NCBI GenBank assembly: GCA_000830175.1
Contig: JQIS01000004.1
Span: forward strand, 1 to 42,757
DNA: 42,757 bases
Direction: 5' to 3'
DNA from: Sulfurovum sp. FS08-3
GTDB taxonomy: Bacteria > Campylobacterota > Campylobacteria > Campylobacterales > Sulfurovaceae
Shown: positions 6,328 through 13,677 of the stretch, piece by piece
Position numbering within the stretch: position 1 is the first letter of the stretch
How the letters are laid out: every line of letters begins with the position of its first letter
Program-made: the position numbers and the translations under genes
The notes under the pieces: generated by a model
What the model was told of the DNA's origin: nothing
Seen by the model: only the letters and a program-made list of their open reading frames with translations
Databases searched by the model: none

Positions 6328-7344
6328 TTATTCCCCCTCTTCCAATAACTTTCTAAACTCTTCTTTATTTGGCAATACAGTTAAATATTTACTTGCATAG
6401 ATTTGATTATTATCTTTTGGAAGTGTTAATTCAACTAAAGTTTTACTTTTATCTTTACAAAGAATTATCCCTATAGTTTGGTTTTCATCTTCTGTTTTTT
6501 CAAATCTATCAAAATAATTTACATACATCATCATTTGACCTATATCTTGATGTTTGAGTTCCCCTATTTTCAAATCAATTACTACAAATGATTTTAAAAA
6601 TCTATTATAAAAAACCAAATCTACTTTAAAATGTTTTTCATCGATAGTTAATCTTTTTTGTCGTGCGACAAAAGTAAATCCTTTGCCAAGTTCAAGTAAA
6701 AAATGTTCTAGTTTATCGATAAGTTTGTGTTCCAAGTCACTTTCGCTATAACTTGATAACTCTGGAAGTCCTACAAACTCTAAGATATATGGGTCTTTTA
6801 TAATATCCTCAACTTTTTGGATGATTTGCCCTTTTGTTGAGAGTTCTATTACTTTTGATTTATCACTACTGAGTCTTAGCCTTTCAAAGAGTCCCGTGTC
6901 AAATTGTCTTTTGAGTTCTCGTAAACTCCAGTTATTCTCATTTGATTCTATCTCATAAAAATTTCGTTCATCTATATTTTCAATTCGTGTTAAAAATATA
7001 TAGTGTGACCAACTTAAATTAAATTTCCGAGACACTGTCTCGGAAATTGGAAATGCCATATAAAATTTTCTCATATTTTCTAAGTTATCAACCGAAAAGC
7101 CCTTACCAAATTCTTTGCATAACTCTATTGATAAGCTTTTCAATAAAGCAGTTCCATACTCTGCTCTAGTTTCCCCACCTTGTTCCTCTTCTACTATTCT
7201 TTTTCCTATTTCATAATAGGTTTGTGTCATTGTGGTGTTTATAGTTTGATAAACTTTGTTTCTAGCACTTTGAAGTAACTCTTTTATATCTTGGTAAAAA
7301 TTATTTTTGATTAAATGCATCTTGTTTCCATCGCCTATTGCCAT
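6328..7344 (-). CDS. DUF1016 / YhcG-like PD-(D/E)XK nuclease family protein
   Basis: This is a member of the family with an N-terminal DUF1016 helical domain (about 15-145, including the conserved LSWSHY stretch) and a C-terminal PD-(D/E)XK nuclease fold. In the 338-residue version starting at 7344, the nuclease motif is visible as Glu205, Asp242 in KVDLVFY, Asp257-Leu-Lys259 in VVIDLK, and Gln270 in DIGQMM. Members often occur near restriction-modification or other defence loci; their target is not well defined. The ATG at 7344 is chosen because AAGGAGA lies 9 bases upstream; a longer frame to 7374 lacks such a site. The chosen start overlaps the end of ovoA by 10 bases. The sequence is A+T rich (23% G+C in the line 6541-6600). 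It contains a perfect 13-bp inverted repeat (7022-7048). Confidence 0.88.
   Translation of the reverse strand: MAIGDGNKMHLIKNNFYQDIKELLQSARNKVYQTINTTMTQTYYEIGKRIVEEEQGGETRAEYGTALLKSLSIELCKEFGKGFSVDNLENMRKFYMAFPISETVSRKFNLSWSHYIFLTRIENIDERNFYEIESNENNWSLRELKRQFDTGLFERLRLSSDKSKVIELSTKGQIIQKVEDIIKDPYILEFVGLPELSSYSESDLEHKLIDKLEHFLLELGKGFTFVARQKRLTIDEKHFKVDLVFYNRFLKSFVVIDLKIGELKHQDIGQMMMYVNYFDRFEKTEDENQTIGIILCKDKSKTLVELTLPKDNNQIYASKYLTVLPNKEEFRKLLEEGE
7022..7048. repeat. Perfect 13-bp inverted repeat inside the DUF1016 gene
   Basis: AATTTCCGAGACA (7022-7034) and TGTCTCGGAAATT (7036-7048) are exact inverted copies around a single C. They encode the residues SETVSRKF just before the conserved LSWSHY stretch. 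A palindrome of this length in coding sequence is unusual and may be a small inserted element or a protein-binding site. Confidence 0.9.
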
Positions 7345-9242
7345 ATACTTATCTCTCCTTGGTGGGCTTTGCATTGAAAATCTTTGGATAAAATCTCCTC
7401 TACTAAGGCTTGATGTTTGTGAGTTTTAATCACTACGATACCTTGCGGGTTGAGTCTCTTTTGACTATCTTCCAAAAATCCTTTGGGATTGTAGAGTTTA
7501 TCTATTTCAAGTGCCACAATGGCATCGTAGCTTTTGAAATTGGGCTTTAGGTTGGAGGCATCGCCTTGCCAGAATTGACACTTATGCGTATCCCAATCAA
7601 AGTTTTTGGCTTCAACTGTGTAAACTTTATCGTTGTAGAGATACTCAATAGCTCCTTGTTCTTGCATTTGCGTGGCTACCAAAATAAACCGAGCCGAAAA
7701 ATCAATCCCTGTAATATGTTTGGCATGGCGTGAGAGTTCAAAAGTGCTTCGCCCTGTGGAACAACCGATGTTTAAAATGTTGGCATCTTTGGGGATGAAG
7801 GTTTGGATATATTCATTGTCGCTTGTGTCATAGGCTTGATAGTTGATTTGGCAACTTTTGGCTACGCTTTTGTCGATAATGATACGCTCTTTTGTGGAGT
7901 GTTGATTGTGCGTCGTTACAATGTAGCGAAATCCTGCGTGTTGGTAAAAATGTCTTCTAAAGGCGTAGCGTGAGTGCTTCATTAGCTCATTGCCACTACT
8001 TGCCCATGAGCCTCCCTTGATAAGGTTGTGTTTGGTATCAAACGTAGGTGTTGAGAAATCATCATAGATAGGATGCACCTCAAATCCCTCAAAAGCATCA
8101 ATATAACTGCTGCTCCACTGCCATACATTGCCCACTATATCGTAGAGATTTTTAAATTTAAAACGATTTACGGGAGTCGATGAGAAGTAGTGAGCAAAGT
8201 TGATATTGGCTTTTGTATCATCAAAGTGGGGAACATCTTCAATTGCTTGGGCTTCAAGCATGACTCGATAGTGTGCCTCAGAAGGCAAAGAGTAGGGAGT
8301 TTTATCTTTTTGGCTTTTCCATCGACAAAAGGCTTGTGCCTCCAAAGCGTTCACCTCTACGGGAAAAGAGAGAGGCATAGCAATGTGCGATACAAAAGCA
8401 CGATAAGCGTAACCGTTGGGCGTAGAGACCCAAAAGGGGGGATGGGTAGCGTGTGTAATCTCTAAAAATTTTTGCCCCTCATCGTCCCAATAGGCTTTTT
8501 GGTGGTATCCGCCGTCTATTACAAACTCCATAAACTCCGCATTGGAGACGAGATAAGCCCCTGCTTGAAAATCCTCTACCGTTTCGATTTGTGTGCCGTA
8601 TTCGTTGTCCCAGCCGTAGAGATGATGGGTTGTTTCTTTGCCTAGTTTGACCTCTTTGCCCTTAATATCAACCAGATAGTTTTGGGGTGCTTGGGTATCT
8701 TGAGCGATGGGAAATTGACTTAGGTTGGGTTTGATATACTCTAGTGGCATTTGGCGATGGAGTACGCTTGAGGTTTCGATATGGATACGTTCATGCTCAA
8801 TTCCCATAAGTATAATCCACCATGGGGAGTCCATCGTGATAGGGGAGGATAGGGGTAGGGCGGTAATGAGTTCATCGACTCTTTGGCGTACGCTATGGCG
8901 ATAGGCTCTTACGCTTTCAACGGCAATATCTCCAAAACGACTAGCATTCATATCATCCCAACTCATCTCATCGACCCCAATAGCAAAGAGCGATTCAAAC
9001 TTAGGATTGATACGCTCCTCAATGAAGCCTCCCAAAAGCAATTTGTTGATATAAAAAGTAGCGGTATGCCCAAAATAAAAAATCATCGGATGGCGAGTCG
9101 GTTCCGATTTGCGATAAAAGACGCTATCATCGACAAAAACAGTAAAAAGCGACTCAAAGAGATCGTAGCTGTTGTGGAAATAGGCTCTAATCTCCTCTTT
9201 GGTAGCATCGAGCGTCACAGGCAATTGACTAATAGGCTTCAT
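7335..9242 (-). CDS. ovoA: 5-histidylcysteine sulfoxide synthase / mercaptohistidine methyltransferase OvoA
   Basis: OvoA is the cytosolic non-haem iron enzyme that joins cysteine and histidine with oxygen to form 5-histidylcysteine sulfoxide, the first step to the antioxidant ovothiol, and later methylates the imidazole. The 635 residues show the three expected parts: a DinB-like iron domain with FGH (His59) and the HxxxHxE motif HERIHIE (150-156); an FGE-sulfatase-like domain (about 190-445) ending with KGGSWAS and FRRHFYQHAGFRY; and a SAM methyltransferase domain with NIGCSTGRS (491-499). The ATG at 9242 has a very strong AGGAGGAG site, and TATAAT lies at 9269-9274. Its stop overlaps the DUF1016 start. 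The partner lyase OvoB is not in the window. An EgtB-type ergothioneine enzyme is less likely because of the fused C-terminal methyltransferase. Confidence 0.92.
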   Translation of the reverse strand: MKPISQLPVTLDATKEEIRAYFHNSYDLFESLFTVFVDDSVFYRKSEPTRHPMIFYFGHTATFYINKLLLGGFIEERINPKFESLFAIGVDEMSWDDMNASRFGDIAVESVRAYRHSVRQRVDELITALPLSSPITMDSPWWIILMGIEHERIHIETSSVLHRQMPLEYIKPNLSQFPIAQDTQAPQNYLVDIKGKEVKLGKETTHHLYGWDNEYGTQIETVEDFQAGAYLVSNAEFMEFVIDGGYHQKAYWDDEGQKFLEITHATHPPFWVSTPNGYAYRAFVSHIAMPLSFPVEVNALEAQAFCRWKSQKDKTPYSLPSEAHYRVMLEAQAIEDVPHFDDTKANINFAHYFSSTPVNRFKFKNLYDIVGNVWQWSSSYIDAFEGFEVHPIYDDFSTPTFDTKHNLIKGGSWASSGNELMKHSRYAFRRHFYQHAGFRYIVTTHNQHSTKERIIIDKSVAKSCQINYQAYDTSDNEYIQTFIPKDANILNIGCSTGRSTFELSRHAKHITGIDFSARFILVATQMQEQGAIEYLYNDKVYTVEAKNFDWDTHKCQFWQGDASNLKPNFKSYDAIVALEIDKLYNPKGFLEDSQKRLNPQGIVVIKTHKHQALVEEILSKDFQCKAHQGEISIWQ

Positions 9243-9268
9243 AAACTCCTCCTAAAGCATGATGATTC

Positions 9269-9274
9269 ATTATA
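9269..9274 (-). promoter_or_regulatory. Putative -10 box of ovoA
   Basis: A perfect TATAAT on the minus strand, about 27 bases before the ovoA ATG and just ahead of its AGGAGGAG ribosome binding site. Confidence 0.6.
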
Positions 9275-9349
9275 TCTATCCAAAATATAATTTAGCTTTA
9301 ACAACAGGCTTTACGCACTTAAAAATTATCACATTAATATTGCAAAAGT

Positions 9350-9389
9350 TTTCTCGTTTCATGGTCTTGGGAGAGGTGGAACGAGAGAA
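9350..9389 (-). repeat. Dispersed hairpin repeat, copy D; probable panC terminator
   Basis: TTCTCGTTTCA (9351-9361) pairs with TGGAACGAGAG (9377-9387) with two G-T pairs. The core matches the other copies of the repeat. It lies about 75 bases after the panC stop codon and upstream of the ovoA promoter, so it probably insulates the two genes. On the minus strand the tail contains AAAACTTTT rather than a pure T-run. Confidence 0.65.
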
Positions 9390-9462
9390 AGAGGGCATTA
9401 GGTATCTTTGGTGGTGATCTCTTTTTTCATGGGTTATTGTAGCACCAAAAGGATAAGTTTGG

Positions 9463-10287
9463 CTAAACCCATAGATTATCAATCAATCGGGTTGTGCCGA
9501 GATAGGCGGCGACTAGAATAATCGTGTTGTTTTTGTCGATGGTTTGGATTACTTCAAAGTTGCGATTGACAATCTCTGCATAATCGACCCTATCAACACC
9601 TTGCAAAACCTCTAGTATCTGCTCTTTGAGGATAGCACAATCGAGCTGGTTTTGCTCTATCAAAGAAGAGGCACGATGGAGCGATTGAGAGAGGGCTAGG
9701 GCTTGAACTTTTTGCGTTGTGCTAAGATAGGCATTGCGACTGCTAAGTGCTAAACCGCTCTCATCTCGCACAATCTCACAGGGTACAATTTTGACATTCA
9801 TAAAGTACTCCTTGACCATTTTGATGATAAGGGCGAGTTGTTGGGCATCTTTTTTGCCAAAATAGGCACGGGTGGGGCGGGTGAGGTTGAGCAGTTTCAT
9901 TACGATTTGTAGCATTCCGCCAAAATGCCCTGGGCGTGTAGCCCCCTCCAAAACATATCCTGCCTTGCAAGGTGCCATGATTGCAAGTTCGTCGCTCCCA
10001 TACATCGCCTCAATAGTAGGCATAAAAACAATATCAACGCCCAAAGATTGACACATAGCCAAATCGTGCATCTCTTGACGAGGATAAGCATCCCAATCCT
10101 CCCCCTCCAAAAACTGCGTAGGATTGACAAAGATAGAGACGATTGTCGCCTCATTATGGGCTTTGGCTTGTTGTATGAGGGAGCTATGCCCTGCGTGTAA
10201 TGCCCCCATCGTAGGGACAAAACCGACACTTGCACCCAGTAAGGCTCTAGCACGTTGAAACTCTGAAATATCTCTAGCTACTATCAT
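9463..10287 (-). CDS. panC: Pantothenate synthetase
   Basis: PanC condenses pantoate with beta-alanine, using ATP through a pantoyl-adenylate, to make pantothenate for coenzyme A. The 274-residue length is normal for this cytosolic homodimer. Signatures are PTMGALHAGH near the N-terminus (HIGH-type motif, His31 and His34), IVSIFVNPTQF, the stretch GYVLEGATRPGHFGGM, YFGKKDAQQ, and the KMSKS-type region with DESGLALSSRNAYLS. The ATG at 10287 has an AAGAGAG ribosome binding site, and a TATAAT occurs on the same strand at 10327-10332. It is transcribed on its own, divergently from the nuo operon, and repeat copy D probably ends it. No panB or panD is next to it. Confidence 0.97.
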   Translation of the reverse strand: MIVARDISEFQRARALLGASVGFVPTMGALHAGHSSLIQQAKAHNEATIVSIFVNPTQFLEGEDWDAYPRQEMHDLAMCQSLGVDIVFMPTIEAMYGSDELAIMAPCKAGYVLEGATRPGHFGGMLQIVMKLLNLTRPTRAYFGKKDAQQLALIIKMVKEYFMNVKIVPCEIVRDESGLALSSRNAYLSTTQKVQALALSQSLHRASSLIEQNQLDCAILKEQILEVLQGVDRVDYAEIVNRNFEVIQTIDKNNTIILVAAYLGTTRLIDNLWV

Positions 10288-10326
10288 AATCGACTCTCTT
10301 GCATCATAAACTCTCGTGTTTTAGAA

Positions 10327-10332
10327 ATTATA
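10327..10332 (-). promoter_or_regulatory. Putative -10 box of panC
   Basis: A TATAAT in the context TATGCTATAAT on the minus strand, about 40 bases before the panC ATG. The TATGC-type extension is the same as in the promoter at 39612-39617. Confidence 0.55.
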
Positions 10333-10455
10333 GCATAATGGAGCGGGAGTTGAGAAGCCACCAAAAGAGATGAAATTTTTTGTTTCACATGGTTACAAAT
10401 CCAAAAGTTATGTTTGAATGCAAATTTACTCAAAACACTTTAACAAGCTTTTTGA

Positions 10456-10461
10456 TATGAT
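10456..10461 (+). promoter_or_regulatory. Candidate -10 box of the nuo operon
   Basis: TATGAT in the context TTTTTGATATGATAG, 62 bases before the chosen nuoA start. It would leave a leader of roughly 55 bases. No -35 box is convincing. This is the best candidate I see in the 235-base panC-nuoA gap. Confidence 0.4.
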
Positions 10462-10522
10462 AGTAGCAAACTATTCTCACGAGTATCTCGCAAGAGCATC
10501 TCAAATTAAAAAGGGGTTACTG

Positions 10523-10930
10523 ATGACTCAAGAAGTAATGATGACGCATATTGTTACCGATCATCCATATTTTGGTGTCTTTGTTCTATTTGCAATGACG
10601 GTTGTTGCTTTTCCTGCGACACTGTTTTTGGCACGATTTGTAAGTAGAAAGTTAGCAAGACTTGATACAGAGAAGCTCAAGCTTAGTATCTACGAGTGTG
10701 GTCCAGAGGTTACCAAGCAACCAAACACTATTTCGGTTCAGTTTTATCTGATAGCACTTTTGTTTATTCTCTTTGATGTGGAGATTATCTTTATGTTCCC
10801 ATGGGCGATAGACTTTAAATTGTTGGGTTGGTTTGGTTTTGTTGAGATGATTTTATTTATATTCTTACTAGCAGTAGGATTTATTTACGCATGGAGAAAA
10901 GGAGCACTTGAATGGCACAGCATAAAGTAA
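10523..10930 (+). CDS. nuoA: NADH-quinone oxidoreductase subunit A
   Basis: NuoA is a small membrane subunit of complex I at the junction between the hydrophilic and membrane arms. I choose the ATG at 10523 (135 residues) because AAAGGGG lies about 8 bases upstream and the protein then starts just ahead of the first membrane helix; the open frame extends back to 10418 but that adds a hydrophilic leader untypical of NuoA. Three hydrophobic helices are visible ([18 protein letters not shown], the [19 protein letters not shown] region, and the [15 protein letters not shown] region), and YECGPE and [12 protein letters not shown] are the family signatures. The 3' end overlaps nuoB by 19 bases, and this gene opens the operon. 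Confidence 0.93.
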   Translation: MTQEVMMTHIVTDHPYFGVFVLFAMTVVAFPATLFLARFVSRKLARLDTEKLKLSIYECGPEVTKQPNTISVQFYLIALLFILFDVEIIFMFPWAIDFKLLGWFGFVEMILFIFLLAVGFIYAWRKGALEWHSIK

Positions 10931-11430
10931 ATTACGCATCAAACGGAGGTTTGCCCGTCGCACTCACCTCGGTGGACAAATTGCTCAACTGGGGACGTTC
11001 TAACTCCCTTTGGCCTTTGACTTACGGTTTGGCTTGTTGTGCTATTGAGATGATGGCAAGTGGTGGTTCACGGTTTGACTTTGACCGATTAGGAACCATC
11101 TTTAGAGCCTCTCCAAGACAATCGGATTTGATGATTTTGGCAGGTACACTCTCCAAAAAACACGCCGAGTTTGCACGCAGACTCTACGACCAAATGCCCG
11201 AACCCAAATGGGTAATCTCTATGGGTTCGTGTGCCAATACAGGCGGGATGTTCAATACCTACGCAACGGTGCAAGGAGTCGATAGAATTGTACCCGTCGA
11301 TATCTATCTACCAGGATGCGCACCTCGTCCAGAGACACTGCAATATGCCGTGATGATGCTCCAAAAAAAGATCCGCAAAGAGTCGGCAAATATGAAGAAA
11401 AATAAAAAACAAGATCTAAGGTTGGTCTAA
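10912..11430 (+). CDS. nuoB: NADH-quinone oxidoreductase subunit B
   Basis: NuoB (172 residues) binds the terminal [4Fe-4S] cluster N2, which passes electrons to quinone. The four cluster cysteines are all visible: the adjacent pair in LACCAIEMM (Cys42, Cys43), Cys107 in [10 protein letters not shown] and Cys136 in LPGCAPRPE. The start at 10912 lies inside the end of nuoA, with GGAG about 8 bases upstream, and the stop TAA shares bases with the nuoC ATG (TAATG), so all three are translationally coupled. The basic, Lys-rich C-terminal tail after residue 150 is longer than in minimal NuoB proteins but not unusual. Confidence 0.97.
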   Translation: MAQHKVNYASNGGLPVALTSVDKLLNWGRSNSLWPLTYGLACCAIEMMASGGSRFDFDRLGTIFRASPRQSDLMILAGTLSKKHAEFARRLYDQMPEPKWVISMGSCANTGGMFNTYATVQGVDRIVPVDIYLPGCAPRPETLQYAVMMLQKKIRKESANMKKNKKQDLRLV

Positions 11431-12209
11431 TGAGAAAATATACACCAAAAGATAATGTACAAGCAAAAGCCTACTATACGGATAGATTTTGGGTTGCTCC
11501 ACGAGTCCCACGCCAAGCCGTTGAAGATGAGCATTTCAAAGCGGTAGTAGAGGCACTAGGAGAGAGAGTCAAAGAGGCTTATGTAGAGATTAACAACCTC
11601 GTTTTGCATATCGATGCTACCCAAAACTACGCCGTACTTGAAACGCTCAAAGATACCTGCGGATACAAAATTTGTAGCGAAATCAGTGCGGTTGATTATT
11701 TGGCAAAAGAGGGTGAGTTTGAGATATTCTATCAAATGCTCAATCTTGACAAAGCCAAAAGAGTGCGTGTGGTATGCCGTCTCAAAAAGGGATTGGCGAT
11801 TGAGTCCGTCGTGCCGCTCTTCAAAAGTGCCAATTTTGCCGAGCGTGAGATGTACGATATGTTTGGTATCAAAGCCAACAACCACCCATTCCTTAAGCGT
11901 ATTTTAATGCCCGATGATTGGGAAGGGCATCCGCTTCTTAAGACCTATCCGCTTCAAGGGGATGAGTTTGCTTCATGGTATGAGGTAGATAAGATTTTTG
12001 GCAAAGAGTATCGAGATATTATCGGACCCGAAAACAGAGACCCTGCACGTATTGATAGATACGATACGAAGCGATTTTCAAGGGTTGGCTATGAAGTACC
12101 CTTTGATGCAGACATCTCTAGCGGTGAGACCAAAACGCCCATCGAGTACAGTACCACATTCCTAACCGATTACAATACGGGTACGAAGCAATTAGATAAG
12201 AGAAAGTAG
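11430..12209 (+). CDS. nuoC: NADH-quinone oxidoreductase subunit C
   Basis: NuoC (30-kDa subunit, 259 residues) is a peripheral-arm subunit that packs against NuoD and NuoB. Family motifs are ISAVDYL, the FEIFYQML strand, [23 protein letters not shown] and the C-terminal [21 protein letters not shown]. It is a separate gene, not fused to nuoD as in Escherichia coli. The ATG overlaps the nuoB stop by one base. It ends 8 bases before nuoD. The start region (residues 1-30) carries an RVPRQAVED stretch, and an extra tail follows the usual end, neither of which affects the call. Confidence 0.96.
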   Translation: MRKYTPKDNVQAKAYYTDRFWVAPRVPRQAVEDEHFKAVVEALGERVKEAYVEINNLVLHIDATQNYAVLETLKDTCGYKICSEISAVDYLAKEGEFEIFYQMLNLDKAKRVRVVCRLKKGLAIESVVPLFKSANFAEREMYDMFGIKANNHPFLKRILMPDDWEGHPLLKTYPLQGDEFASWYEVDKIFGKEYRDIIGPENRDPARIDRYDTKRFSRVGYEVPFDADISSGETKTPIEYSTTFLTDYNTGTKQLDKRK

Positions 12210-12217
12210 GAGAGAGT

Positions 12218-13444
12218 ATGCAAGTCACCAATAAATTAACACCTTTTTTTGAGAATCTTAACTTTGAACGAGATGACAATACGATGGTTATCAACTTTGG
12301 TCCCCAGCACCCCTCGGCTCACGGTCAATTGCGACTCGTACTAGAACTTGATGGAGAGTTGGTTACCAAGGCCTATCCCGATATTGGCTACCTCCACCGT
12401 GGTATCGAGAAGATGGCAGAGAATATGACCTATAATGAGTTTTTGCCCACAACCGATAGATTGGACTATATTGCTTCAACTTCCAATAATTATGCTTATG
12501 CTTTGGCAGTAGAGAAGCTTATTGGACTCGAAGTACCTAGACGAGCACAAGTGATACGAACCATGCTTTTGGAGCTAAACCGCATCATTTCACACCTCTT
12601 CTTCCTTGCTACCCATGCACTTGATGTAGGGGCTATGTCGGTATTTCTCTACGCATTTAGAGAACGAGAGTTTGCAATGGATTTGATGGAGGATTATTGC
12701 GGAGCGAGATTGACGCATTCAGCGGTAAGAATCGGGGGCGTTCCTCTTGATTTGCCCAAAGGATGGCTAGAGAATCTCACAATCTATTTGGATAAATTGC
12801 CCCAAAATATCAAAATGTATGAGGATCTCTTAACCGAAAACAGAATTTGGAAGATGAGACTTGAAGATGTGGGAACGCTTAGCCCCGAAGATGCGATGAG
12901 CTGGGGATGCAGTGGTGTTATGTTGCGTGGTAGCGGTATCCCATACGATATTCGCAAAGAAGAGCCTTATGAGCTTTACGGTGAGCTTGATTTTGATATT
13001 CCCATTAGCCAAAGTTGTGACTCTTTGGGGCGATACAAGCTCTACATGGAAGAGATGCGACAATCTAAACGCATTTTGGAGCAACTCATTGAGATGTATC
13101 CTCAAACAGAGCAAAAGCTTATGGCACACGCACCCCAATACATTTCAGCTCCCAAAGAGGAGATAATGACCCAAAACTACGCTTTGATGCAACACTTTGT
13201 ATTGGTGACACAAGGGATGCGACCACCCAAAGGGGAGGTTTATGTGCCTACTGAGTCACCCAAAGGTGAGCTTGGGTTTTATATCAAATCCGAAGGCGAA
13301 CCCTATGCCTATCGACTCAAGTGTAGAGCTCCTAGCTTCTATCATACAGGATTGTTGCAAGAGATTTTGGTAGGTACTTACATTGCCGATGTCGTTACCA
13401 TCATTGGCAGTACCAATATAGTATTTGGAGAGGTGGATAGATAA
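12218..13444 (+). CDS. nuoD: NADH-quinone oxidoreductase subunit D
   Basis: NuoD (49-kDa subunit, 408 residues) forms the quinone-reduction pocket with NuoB and is evolutionarily related to the large subunit of NiFe hydrogenases. The family signatures [34 protein letters not shown] and the C-terminal [10 protein letters not shown]...DVVTIIGS with a final GEVDR are present and full length. The hydrogenase cysteines are absent, as expected. A GGAGAG ribosome binding site precedes the ATG at 12218, and the stop codon TAATG overlaps the next start, keeping the operon coupled. Confidence 0.97.
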   Translation: MQVTNKLTPFFENLNFERDDNTMVINFGPQHPSAHGQLRLVLELDGELVTKAYPDIGYLHRGIEKMAENMTYNEFLPTTDRLDYIASTSNNYAYALAVEKLIGLEVPRRAQVIRTMLLELNRIISHLFFLATHALDVGAMSVFLYAFREREFAMDLMEDYCGARLTHSAVRIGGVPLDLPKGWLENLTIYLDKLPQNIKMYEDLLTENRIWKMRLEDVGTLSPEDAMSWGCSGVMLRGSGIPYDIRKEEPYELYGELDFDIPISQSCDSLGRYKLYMEEMRQSKRILEQLIEMYPQTEQKLMAHAPQYISAPKEEIMTQNYALMQHFVLVTQGMRPPKGEVYVPTESPKGELGFYIKSEGEPYAYRLKCRAPSFYHTGLLQEILVGTYIADVVTIIGSTNIVFGEVDR

Positions 13445-13677
13445 TGAAACGATACGATTTGAGAAATCTAAAAGATAACTTTTACGATCGCATGATAGAG
13501 CTTATGAAGAGTGATTTAAAAGTGGGCGAAGTGGGGATTTTTCTCTTTGAGATAGGGGATTTTTCTCCCATTCAAAAGAGTGCTGATGTTGTCAAAGAAC
13601 AAGGACATGAACTCATGAATTCGTTAAAGTTCAATGAAGTGGATTGGACCATTGTAGTAAAGAAAAAAGGCTCATAG
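13444..13677 (+). CDS. Small protein in the nuoE position (NuoE stand-in)
   Basis: This 77-residue protein occupies the place of nuoE but is not homologous to it: it has no cysteine, so it cannot hold the [2Fe-2S] cluster N1a, and it is half the usual length. A protein in this position is typical of Campylobacterota complex I (Campylobacter jejuni has unrelated proteins in place of NuoE and NuoF and uses flavodoxin as donor). The stretch KVGEVGIFLFEIGD followed by EQGHELMNSLKF and WTIVVKKK resembles the second half of a TusA/SirA-like fold, which is my inference and weakly supported. The ATG overlaps the nuoD stop by one base and the stop directly abuts the next gene, so it is made in step with complex I. 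It probably acts as a structural adaptor for the FAD subunit that follows. Confidence 0.85.
   Translation: MKRYDLRNLKDNFYDRMIELMKSDLKVGEVGIFLFEIGDFSPIQKSADVVKEQGHELMNSLKFNEVDWTIVVKKKGS

Noticed and set aside
10418-10522. Upstream in-frame extension of nuoA
   Set aside because: It adds a hydrophilic leader foreign to NuoA, while the ATG at 10523 has a good AAAGGGG site. The region fits a leader with the -10 box at 10456.
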